Below the pieces are notes generated by a model that was not told the DNA's origin, made no database searches, and saw only the letters and a program-made list of their open reading frames with translations. Shown here in pieces: positions 19,094 to 29,800 of a stretch of DNA of 64,000 nt. Source of the stretch: Lachancea kluyveri NRRL Y-12651 (Eukaryota; Ascomycota; Saccharomycetes; Saccharomycetales; Saccharomycetaceae); assembly GCA_000149225.2 (NCBI GenBank), contig CM000694.1, positions 2,233,623-2,297,622 on the forward strand. The letters run 5' to 3'. Position numbers and translations under genes: made by a program. Position 1 is the stretch's first letter; every line of letters starts with the position of its first letter.

Positions 19094-20743
19094 ATGGCCG
19101 ACAAGAAGACTCTGGTTCATTCTCACCTTCACAACAGGAACAGCAAGCAACAGCTGTGGAACAGACAACTGGTTGCAAAGGTTGTTGAGCTTGTACAGAA
19201 AAATGACCATGGCGCACTGGCGCTTGTCGCCAGGACCACTGGTATACCGCCGCAATTGAGACATGTTGTGTGGCCAGTGCTGTTAAAGTATCATCCGATG
19301 GTAATATCTCCGGGAATCATGACAAATACGCTCATCCTCGTCAATGATAAGTACGAATATCATAGGGAAACTAGAAGTGCCGATGAGATTGAAAGACACG
19401 TAATGCACGATTTGAACAAGTATTTCCACAGGTGGAACAACAGTGGTAACACTAGCGGAACTGGTCATAATACACCGGTACAACCGGACTCTCCCAATAT
19501 GCCTCCTGATGAATTGCATGCGATGGATACGTTGAAGAGATGTATCATGAACTTTTTGAACAAGTGGGACCGTCTGTTCAAATATGAAAGCGGTCTCGCT
19601 TGGATTGCTGTTGGCCTAGCAGAATGGTTGCCGTTGAAGAGAGACCATGAAAATCTTGTTTTACGCGGAAGACGACATCCAAGCCTGGTACGTCTCTATA
19701 AGGAGTATCCTTTGCCGCCAGAGATTAGCTCTTCTTTGCCGCCAACAGAATTTGATTTTGACCAAATATTTGAACGGCTGATGCTCGTCATGCTTCATTC
19801 TCCAGACATATCTATGGCCAAGAAGCTAGCACAGCGTGAATCTAACTCAAACTCTTCATACTATCCTGTCGTCTCAGGTGGTGACCTTTCTTTTCGAAGT
19901 CAGGTTTTTTTCAAGGTTTTCTCCACCATATTACCGGAACTGTATCAACCTTTTACAGACGAAGAAACTATGCATCCTTCCAAAAAGATCAACTGGCTTT
20001 ACTGGTGGCTTAAATGTTCCGGTGCCCGCGTGCTGCATAAACAGGATAGAGCACGTCTTTGGGACATTCTATTGGGTTGGAGACCTGCACCGTCTACAAT
20101 AAACTTCTACCTCAACTACAATAATAGAGCTTTTGAACATTTTTACAGTCCAACTAGCCCCTCCATTGATACCGATTTTTTCAATAAAATCTGCAAATAT
20201 GGCCATGACCAGTTCTGGTTTCCCGATTTGGATCTGTTGCCGTTGGGCTCCAAATCTTTAAAATGTGATTTTCAAATTTTTCAAGAGCTGTTGAGACGCA
20301 ATAAATATGGTACAGAAGAGACACCTTTAAATGTAAACGAGAAAAAAGACGAAGGCCCTGGAGTGAAAATACCATTTTCTTTAATCGACCCACATGTTCA
20401 GCTATTGTTCATCTACATTGCCATTTTGCAACAGAATGAATTTAAGCTGCTGGAGTTTGAAGAAGCCGAAATTTCCGAATTTTTGAACAATGTTCCCTTA
20501 CTTTCTCGAACCGACGACTTCAATTATAAGAAGATGTATACCGATGAGCAAGAGTTGCCCTCGTCCAGTTCTAGCGATGATGACGATCCAAATTTGAAAA
20601 GACCAGGTACTTCCTCTCATATGTTGATAGAATTTGGGAATGATGATAAAGCGCTGCATTCATTTGATGATGTTTACAATTTAGCCGGCGATATATGGAG
20701 GAAATGGATTTGGAGAGAGTTGGAAGAAAACAACAATCAATAG
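19094..20743 (+). CDS. OCA5: TBC-domain protein Oca5
   Basis: This 549-residue protein matches S. cerevisiae Oca5 (YHL029C, 679 residues), a cytosolic protein with a Rab-GAP-like TBC domain that was found with the Oca1-Oca6 phosphatase-like group in oxidant-induced arrest screens. Strong blocks are GIPPQLRHVVWPVLLKYHP near the start, FKYESGLAWIAVGLAEW, SGGDLSFRSQVFFKVFSTIL, WWLKCSGARVLHKQDRARLW, and the C-terminal LLEFEEAEISEFLNNVPLL, with WRKWIWRELEENN at the end. The canonical TBC arginine and glutamine fingers are not clear, so GAP activity is doubtful. The shorter length reflects loss of Asn/Ser-rich spacers. The start ATG at 19094 aligns with the yeast start. Confidence 0.93.
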   Translation: MADKKTLVHSHLHNRNSKQQLWNRQLVAKVVELVQKNDHGALALVARTTGIPPQLRHVVWPVLLKYHPMVISPGIMTNTLILVNDKYEYHRETRSADEIERHVMHDLNKYFHRWNNSGNTSGTGHNTPVQPDSPNMPPDELHAMDTLKRCIMNFLNKWDRLFKYESGLAWIAVGLAEWLPLKRDHENLVLRGRRHPSLVRLYKEYPLPPEISSSLPPTEFDFDQIFERLMLVMLHSPDISMAKKLAQRESNSNSSYYPVVSGGDLSFRSQVFFKVFSTILPELYQPFTDEETMHPSKKINWLYWWLKCSGARVLHKQDRARLWDILLGWRPAPSTINFYLNYNNRAFEHFYSPTSPSIDTDFFNKICKYGHDQFWFPDLDLLPLGSKSLKCDFQIFQELLRRNKYGTEETPLNVNEKKDEGPGVKIPFSLIDPHVQLLFIYIAILQQNEFKLLEFEEAEISEFLNNVPLLSRTDDFNYKKMYTDEQELPSSSSSDDDDPNLKRPGTSSHMLIEFGNDDKALHSFDDVYNLAGDIWRKWIWRELEENNNQ

Positions 20744-21236
20744 GGCTGACATCTGTCAGTAAAAGGTATCTTTATGTATATAAATGTTAGAAGTGAAATC
20801 GAGTAGGGAAGTAAATATGGTCCTTAATGTTTAATAATCTGGCACGAAAATGTGAAATTCAACCAACTCTTTTTTTTTTTCAATATTAGACATGTTCCGA
20901 CTTTATAATATTGGGAGTCTTAATTTTTGTTATCAGCATCAAAACATCAAAAAGGAAAAAAAAAAAAATCAAACAAAAATGCAAGATCACACTGTTAAGG
21001 TGAATATCTCACCAAAAACAGAAAATTCAGGATGTGTTGTAAGATAATTTTAAGGAAACTGAGTGTTTATAGAATCAGGAAACCAATTAAATTCCTCGCA
21101 GTAGTGACAGGTTGGTTTAGGCCGGGTAATTATCTCGATATGGTGAAGTTCTTAAAATTTACAACTGTCGTTTTTTAGAAAAAACACAACGGTAAAGCTT
21201 GAGGGAACAATCATAGTTCTAACAGTGCCCGATATA
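20744..21236. other. Intergenic region OCA5-PRP19
   Basis: 493 bp containing the OCA5 3' end and the PRP19 promoter. There are poly-T (20870-20879) and poly-A (20957-20968) tracts. No gene or clear factor site was recognised. Confidence 0.5.
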
Positions 21237-22971
21237 ATGTTTTGTGCTAGTATGTTGTGAGGACTGGTTGTTATAATTGATATCTACCTGTTTCCGACCT
21301 TTTCTTTATCTTTCTGTTTTTGTTATACCTATTTCGCGTTCCATAAACTAACTCATCAATCAACCAGTAAGTGGCAAGCCACCGAAAACGCCCGTGCTGT
21401 CACCAAATTCTAAATGTGTTTTTGAGAAACCTTTAATTGAGCAATATGTTGAGCAACATGGTGTAGATCCAATTACCAAAGATGCGCTATCCGTTGAGCA
21501 ATTAATTACTATAGCCCAAACCCCGCAACAATATGCTTTAGCGAATAGCACCAATTCCTCCACTTTGAATTCAAACTATAGCATCCCAAATTTACTTTCC
21601 ACTCTACAGAACGAATGGGATGCGATTATGCTGGAGAATTTTCAGTTGAGACAGCAACTGGATACTTGTAAAAAAGAGTTATCCACTGCATTATACCAAT
21701 ATGACGCCGCAGTACGCGTAGCTGGCAGAGCTTGCATGGAAAGAGATGAAGTAAAACGGGAGCTAGGTAACCTGACTAAGATTATTGGTGGTGGCGAACT
21801 TTTAGAATCTACTTTTAATCTCAAAGATGAAGAAGGCCGGGATAGTAGCAAGGATGGTGACGATGATAGTAAGGAGTCCAACTCCGACCTCATCACCGAT
21901 GGAATGATCGAAGACATGGTAGAGAGGTCCCAAAGTTACGTTGCAGCTACCAAGAAAGTTAAAGCTACCCCGAGACCCGTGACTAATTTCGTTACATCTG
22001 AGGAAACTACGCTCAGCAAAGAGTTTTCCCAGTTGTCATCATTGTACGTTGGTGGAATTTTGCTCGATAATAAGTGGCTAACAACTTTTGGATCGAAAGG
22101 GACTTTTTACGTCTGGAATCCTAAGAACTATATTCATGCCTCTTTGGAAACTATGTTGTCTGAAATACGAACAAAGCATAACGCCACTGAATGTAACTTA
22201 ACTTGCATCTATCCGTTAGATGAAAATTTCCTTATCTTTGGTACATCAAATGGGGCTTCTGGTACCTACGATCATAAGAACCAAAGTTTTACGATCCTGG
22301 CAAATAGCCATGAAAAATTAGTCTCCCTCTTTCACCAGCCACACATTACACCGACATCTTATATTACTATAAGTGAAAACGGGACGGTCCAATATATCTC
22401 TCTGATAAACAAAAACAGCGTAAGGCTGAACGAGTACAGTTTCAGCGCTAATTTTTCAGATATACACAAGGATGGTTTATTGATTGCCTTAGCAAACGAT
22501 TCTCAGGTCATTGTTCGTAGCGTAGTTAAACCGCAGGACTCTCCAGTCTTCTTTCCGCATGACGAAGAAGAAGATGGCTCAATATTGGATGTAAAATTTG
22601 GGCTGAACGGTTACTGGATGTTTGTTACATGCGCAAAGTCTATCAAGGTTTTTCACTTGGGGAAATCTCCGGGTACGTTGGCGGTGCAACCTTTAAGATT
22701 CGGAGACTCCACCGTGGTTAAGGGATTTGACACTGACCACAGTGGAAAATATCTATTTGTTCTTGTCGAACAACTCGGAAAGTTTCATATCCATTGGTAC
22801 GCCTACCACAAGCCTGACAAACAGTGGGTTTTAAAGTGGACTAAAAACTGTGAGAAGGACGTTGCCGATGATGCCATTGTCTACACTGATATATCTTACG
22901 TGTCTCACGGTGATCACGCATGCCTAAAGCTATTAACACCTCAGAAATTAGTTACCGTAGATTTGGATTAG
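21237..22971 (+). CDS. PRP19: Pre-mRNA splicing E3 ubiquitin ligase Prp19, spliced
   Basis: Prp19 is the U-box E3 and scaffold of the NineTeen Complex, which stabilises the activated spliceosome. The main frame has no ATG at its beginning. Codons just before it read SGKPPKTPVLSPNSK, the start of the U-box. A 13-base exon (21237-21249, ATG TTT TGT GCT A) joined across a 118-nt intron to 21368 gives MFCAISGKPPKTPVLSP, matching yeast MLCAISGKVPRRPVLSP. The spliced product is 538 residues (503 in S. cerevisiae, YLL036C). The U-box covers residues 1-58, the tetramerising coiled coil about 75-140, and a WD40 propeller fills the C-terminal half. The yeast orthologue has no intron. Confidence 0.95.
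21250..21367 (+). other. Spliceosomal intron in PRP19 (118 nt)
   Basis: 5' site GTATGT at 21250-21255, branch-like AACTAAC at 21346-21352 (one base from TACTAAC), and acceptor CAG at 21365-21367, 16 bases after the branch adenosine, with a T-rich run at 21298-21326. Joining restores the ATG and the conserved CAISGK motif. Confidence 0.92.
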
Positions 22972-23219
22972 GAATAGATGTAAAATATAGCTGAGGAGAG
23001 TATATTGGAACTTATTTACGTACCACACGACCATTCGGGTAACTACCGTTAATAATGACCAAGATCATCGGAAAGCCCTCATTTCTTTCGTTTAGGTTTG
23101 AAAATGTCTCATAATCTAACAAATCATTTTGAGCAGTTTGAACATAGGACGATTAGGTATTAGAAAATTAAATCCTGGGTTATTGTGAAGTTAATCAATG
23201 GAGTTCTGGGACAAATAAG

Positions 23220-24008
23220 ATGTCATTTATAAGGTCGGTTCGAAATATGGGTCAATCCACAACAGAGGTAAAAGTCAAAAAAGCGACCGACGATGATGAA
23301 TATAGTGGTGCGACAGGTGCCCTTATGAACGAAATATCCGTATTGACATATAGCGCCAAAACTTTGAGAGAGATTACCCAAGTAATCCATAGAAGACTTA
23401 GTGGTAACTACCGGAAGAGTTCTCATAGAAATGCTGTGCATATTTTGAAAACATTAACATTAATTTCATACCTAATCAATAATGGATCTAACGACTTTGT
23501 ATCATGGATCAGGCAGTATGCTTACTTAGTAGATACTCTAAGGGAATTTAACGTGAGCGCTGACAAGGATAGAAAGATGGCGGAACAAGTACGGATGTTA
23601 TCCATCAAACTGTCAAAGTTGTTAAAGGACGATTTGATGTTGCAAGAGAGGAGGAGAGAACTAACGCAGTTCAGATCAAGTATATCTACACCTGGGAGAA
23701 AGTCCACCGATAATAGCCACTTGAAAGTACACCACCCGAATAAACCCAACCATCATAATACACACAGCAATGGCTACTACGACTACGTTGCCAAAAGAAA
23801 CACCAAAAGTTTGGATATTAAGGGAACTCCCAGACATAGTTTGGGCAACCAGCCACGAAAATTTCCCTTAGGTCCATTGACTGAAGAAGAAGATGTAGAA
23901 AAAGAAAATAATGCAACCGATTCGAATGCTGCATATGAGGGTCAGCATGAACGATTTTATAAGAGAAGAGGAATAACGAGATTGGTGTCTAATAATCCGT
24001 TTCTATGA
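23220..24008 (+). CDS. ENT4: Epsin-like ENTH-domain protein Ent4
   Basis: A 262-residue protein with an N-terminal ENTH domain (about residues 8-140: TEVKVKKATDDDEYSGATGA, NEISVLTYSAKTLREI, HILKTLTLISYLINNGS). This fold binds phosphoinositides on endosomal and Golgi membranes. The stretch QFRSSISTPGRKSTDNSHLK is identical to S. cerevisiae Ent4 (YLL038C, 247 residues). The C terminus ends SNNPFL, an NPF motif that binds EH domains. There are no ubiquitin-interacting motifs, as in Ent4 but unlike Ent1/2. A role in endosome/vacuole traffic is inferred from the family. The ATG at 23220 is the first in frame. Confidence 0.93.
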   Translation: MSFIRSVRNMGQSTTEVKVKKATDDDEYSGATGALMNEISVLTYSAKTLREITQVIHRRLSGNYRKSSHRNAVHILKTLTLISYLINNGSNDFVSWIRQYAYLVDTLREFNVSADKDRKMAEQVRMLSIKLSKLLKDDLMLQERRRELTQFRSSISTPGRKSTDNSHLKVHHPNKPNHHNTHSNGYYDYVAKRNTKSLDIKGTPRHSLGNQPRKFPLGPLTEEEDVEKENNATDSNAAYEGQHERFYKRRGITRLVSNNPFL

Positions 24009-25362
24009 GAACGAAAAGTAATAACATACATAAGTATGGAGATATAGAAAATTAATGAATAGTAAAAAAGTACGGGATCCAGAATATCCACAATTGGCAC
24101 GGAGGTCCCTGTTAGCAAGGACATATTGTAAGCTTCCAAACCCAAAAAAATATAAACATGGAGGAGTATTTGAAAAGCCATTCCCCCCTACTTATAACCT
24201 ACGCACAGTCTACTTGTATACTTAGGCAAAAACCTCATTTAGTGGAGTAGATACGTATTTGTTCTGATACATTTTCTACCCCAATGGCAGTTATACTAAA
24301 GCAAAAGTAGTTGCTATAGTTTCGTTAATATTTCTAGGAGTTTCAGAATTAACATGTATAAAGCGTTTTATAACTTCAAACAGTGTCGAGAATGCCTAAC
24401 ACTTGGCACAAAATGGGTTTGTTTTATCATTGGCACTGGTTCTATGCATTACAAATAAAAAAACATGCGATGAAGGACAAGAAGATAGTTGAACGCGACC
24501 CATTGAATATTAGAAAGGCTGTCACGTTAAAATGAGCATCATACTTAAAATGTAACAGAAAGCTCGACTACGAAAATACAACAAGTAGAAATTATCAGCG
24601 GCAATACAATCTTCGAAAGCATCGCTTAGTCACTTGAAGAGTTAATGACTGGTTTACAAAAAAAATACAAGAAAATTTTTACATGGGCACCTTGACACTG
24701 CGGCAATTGTGCTGAGGAAAAAATGTTTTGAACACTGCAAAATCGAGACTGCTGTCAGAGTATTGGCGTGTTTCATCTTCAGCACAAGCGTTGTCAGGAA
24801 AAGGTATGTACTATAGTTACGCTTTAAACAAAATTTGATAAAAGAAATCTCTCAATCATACGCGAGAAACTGCATGAAATTTGTCGTTATGCCCACTAAT
24901 TTACCTCCTGGAACCATGAGCTTCACAATTTCAACCAAAAGATAACCTAGAGATGGCTTATTCCTTGATCCTTGCGTATATCATGATGTACACTATGTAC
25001 GAAAGTGGTACCAGAAATGAAATAGTTTTCAATGGGAAAAATTTTTCGACTTGTCCAGGAATCTTCAACGTCTATTTATCCTGAGGTGTGTTTCGTTTTT
25101 TTTTTCTCTTTCTTCTTTGAGCCAATTGATTGAGACTGTACAACTATGAGTCCGAGGATCTAATATATTTGAGATCATTGTGACTAATATTGCCACATGT
25201 CGCAGCTGAACTTGACGAATTAACTAGTACCTGACTGCTTTTCTCTGACATTTTGATGATTTTAAATTTTCAAGGTTTACTTACACTATTGTGGGTAAAT
25301 GCATAATGAACCTTTTAGTGGATACGCATGATATATGGGCCTCTTTCTCAACTTTCCCCATT

Positions 25363-25527
25363 AAGGGGTCATTACGAAGAGCACGTGATAATCACATGCT
25401 TCCAATGTTACCCTCCCTGACTTTTGAATTCGCCGGAAGGCTCTAGATTGTTCCGCAAAAGCTAGAATTTGAGCGGTCTGGAAGCCGGACAAGCGGTGTT
25501 TTGTGCCGCGGATTGATTTTTAAGGGG
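25363..25527 (+). promoter_or_regulatory. Stress-response elements (AAGGGG) of UBI4
   Basis: AAGGGG occurs at 25363-25368 and 25522-25527, matching the STRE core bound by Msn2/Msn4. UBI4 is a classic stress-induced gene in S. cerevisiae, so the sites fit. Between them the 19-bp near-palindrome GCACGTGATAATCACATGC (25381-25399) carries two bHLH-type half sites. Confidence 0.6.
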
Positions 25528-25573
25528 TGACGTGATAACAGGGGGGGCTGGACTTCTTTCTTTTTTGGGAGGG

Positions 25574-25581
25574 TATAAAAA
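25574..25581 (+). promoter_or_regulatory. TATA box of UBI4
   Basis: TATAAAAA lies 118 bp upstream of the UBI4 ATG, within the usual yeast distance, and fits a strongly inducible TATA-type promoter. Confidence 0.75.
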
Positions 25582-25595
25582 CTAGAGAGGGAGGA

Positions 25596-25604
25596 TTTGC
25601 CACC
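25596..25604 (-). promoter_or_regulatory. Rpn4 binding site (PACE) upstream of UBI4
   Basis: TTTGCCACC on the plus strand is the exact reverse complement of GGTGGCAAA, the proteasome-associated control element bound by Rpn4. It lies between the TATA box and the ATG of UBI4, so polyubiquitin would be co-induced with proteasome genes. The exact match is seen; binding is inferred. Confidence 0.7.
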
Positions 25605-25682
25605 GAGAGGCCAGTTCCTTTCTTCAAGCACCTCACTGTTGTTTAACATCATCGAAAAACAGAGAAAGAAGCTATAGGATAA

Positions 25683-26609
<927 letters not shown>

Positions 26610-26890
26610 ATAGGGTAATCGGTAACTTAATTTTTTTTTGTGTTGAGTCTGGTTTCTGGTAACCTAGATTGTAAAAGTTTATAGCACTTTTTTTTTCTTT
26701 TAATCGATAAATATCCTGGTGTACATCAGTCTTTCTGTTGACCGTCCAGAGTTAGCCAGCTATGAGCAGCTTATTAATGACTGTTCCTCCATATCAGTTC
26801 CGAGCATGTTGGGGGCTCGAATGCTGTAGAAGTGGAGACATTAAGCGTAGGTAGGCTATCAATATGTCTATTTCCTTATGTAAGAGTTGA

Positions 26891-29800
26891 CTAGATAATT
26901 ACCCCGGATTTCGATAATTCCGTTTTGACTACAGCTGAGCTACTAGAGTTTCCGAGTTCTGTTAAGTTGCTATCAACAAGAGTCGTGAGCGTGTTAAACT
27001 TATCCTTCAGTTTACTGCCAAATCTGATCAATTGAATTTTGACATTTTCGATGGATTCTTTTGAACCACATACTTTGTACAAAAATTTCCACAGTTTCTC
27101 AAATTGTGGAGATAGTTCTTGCCCAAAATTATTTGGGATAGCATCCAAAAGAATGGAGCCAATCTCGGAACCACCTATCTGACTTCTCCATGTATAAATT
27201 ACACTCCTAGAATCAAAAATCTGAATAGTAGAAGTAATCACAAACTTTAATAGATCCCTGGAAAAGTACCCACTTTCATTAAATTTGAAGGCTGCACAAA
27301 AGCTTTTTAGAAGCTTAACTCTAAATTCCTCACTCTCAATGTTATCTTTAGAAGATTTTTTATTAACATCAGAGGAAATTCTCGGTCTCTTTTTGTTGCT
27401 TGGTTCTTCATCATCATTACCGATGTCCGTTTTTATGTCTTCACTATCTTCGGTATTCTCATATTCTTCAAAGATTTTCTCACCCACTTGAACTAACTTA
27501 GAGTCTAGTTCCGAATCAAAATGAACGGATAGATAGGTGGCAAGATTGAAAATAACCTTTTTCACATACTGCTTATTATTACGAGATACTTCTGTCTTCA
27601 GTGTGTTTCTTAGTTTTGCTTGAAGTTCCCCGTTCTTATTGTAAAAGTCTTTAAACTTATTGGACAAAGAAACCAATGCGTCAATAACTATTTCCTTACC
27701 GTCCCATGATCTTCCAACAGATGCTTCTAAAAGTATATTGAACATTTTCTGGATTTCTTTTTCACCAATTGTTACATCAGCACCTTGACATGCCTGGGAA
27801 ATACTTTTTGCACAAGCCTGCCTAGTGGAGAAAACGGTAGACTTGATATGTTGAGCAGTTAACTCGCTAATCTCTTGGAGGTATAACTTTACAGTCCCAG
27901 AGCCAGATGAAGAAGCCTCTGTCCAAATCTTCCCAAATAAATCAGAAACTACGCTATCAGTATCATTTTTGGCAACAAATACTAGTGGCATGAGTATAGT
28001 GGCGACATTTTCAAAATTTTTTGATGAAAACTTTAGAACGGATTCAATTGCAATACCAACGATTTTTTTAGAAGACTGCTCCTCGGATTCAAAATACTTT
28101 TTTGAGAGCTTTTTCGAATACTTTACAACTTTGTCCAATCCTGCTATCTTAAAACAATAGCCCAAAGATATAGCAAATGAGTTAGCTACAGTTTCGTTTC
28201 TGTCATCCAAGGAATTAAAGCTTACCTTCAAAAGTTTACCACTATGTGATCTCAACAAGGAAAAATGCCTTAATACTAGAAAAACAATAACTCTAGAGGC
28301 CCCTACTTTGGAGGGTAAACCCACCGATTTCTTTGCAGCCTGTACAACTTTTGAAACCATCTCTTCAACAAGATCTTCGTCACACAGGTCAATCAACTTT
28401 TCAATAGAGTTGAGTATTGGAGAGCCTGTAACACTTTGCATCCTTCGTGAATCAAGAGCAGATGCACTAACATTGTACTTGTCTGCATTTAATGTTAGGT
28501 AGTTTAGAACTTGTGGTTCCAAAGAAGACAGTGATAAAGTCAGATTGTATACCAAAGAGGGAACAAATGGCTTAATCGAACTTCCTGTATTCTCTATCAA
28601 ATTTAACAAAGTCTTTAAGGCAAAGCGTCTAATCTCTTCCGCGTCACTGTTTAGGCCCTTTACACCGAGTAGGAAAGGTAACAGCACGTCCAAGATCTCG
28701 CTTGACTTTTCCGTCTTTACACCCTTATTCACATCAATGGATCTCACTAGGATATTAGATAGAATTTGAGTCAACTTGTTACCCACTTCACGGACACTTT
28801 GTTTGATATCGTCCATGGACCTAAATGCCATTGTCCAAATTAATTCCAATTTATTGTCGTATTTCTCTAAAGGTGTAGTTTGGAGTAGCTGTATCATTGC
28901 GGCAGTACTCGCTTCACGCACTCTCCACTCTTTATTACCCATACCTTCCAGTAGTTCATTTAAAATGTCATCAAAGTACTCGTTCATGGCTTCAGATGAG
29001 TTACCCATCAATGTAGACCAGATGTCATTCATAGATTTCGAAACTTTCTGGTATGGATCGAATCTGTATCTAAATAGCTTTGGAATCAACTTCTTCGCCA
29101 TTGTTTCGTTCTTGAGCAGCATATCTTCTAAGGATGATTTGGACATAATGGCGCTCAGCCCAAATGCAATACCCTTCCTAGAGGACCACAAGGAGGAGCT
29201 TTTTGCAAGTGACATAAACTTGTAAACAAGACTTGGATCACCAACTTCGCTAGCCAAATTCAAGATATCCTTATACGTGGAAACAGACCCATCACCTGTG
29301 TTTAAAACACCCGGTTCAAATAATTCAGTATCTTCAGAAACAGTTCCGGAATTCATATTCATTGAACTAGTGGAGTCAGTAAACGATTTGAGCAATCCTT
29401 TAACCATATCTTCCTTCAAATCATGATTCCCTAGTTCATAAATTAAGCTTAACCCTCTGGAAGCAGATTCCTGCACCAGTTCGTCACGATCAGCTAAGAA
29501 GCGCATGAAAGCCAAATGTATTTCGTTGGAGCGGCTTACAATTTCCGGAAGATGACCAAGATATTGCACAATGGATAACAGCCAAATGCAAGCTACCTTG
29601 CGCAAAGAAGGTTTTGTGGCTCTACAAGACCTTAACACCTCTTCTAGAATAGGAACTAAAGGAACCAAACTAGATTTGTCCTGTAAACTTTTTAAAAAAG
29701 TTCTATCTCTGATGTCAATCTGTTTACTTAAAAATTTGGAATTCCATCCGCCTGCAAGAATCGAAACTGCTTCACCAGTTGTAAATAAAAATTCCACTTG

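Noticed and set aside
25391-25398. ATCACATG, a CDEI-type sequence
   Set aside because: It is followed by GC-containing promoter sequence, not by an AT-rich CDEII and CDEIII; better read as a bHLH site.
25426-25470. Heat-shock-element-like run of TTC/GAA triplets upstream of UBI4
   Set aside because: Units are irregularly spaced (gaps of 4 or more bases), so it is not a convincing HSE, although a gapped type cannot be excluded.
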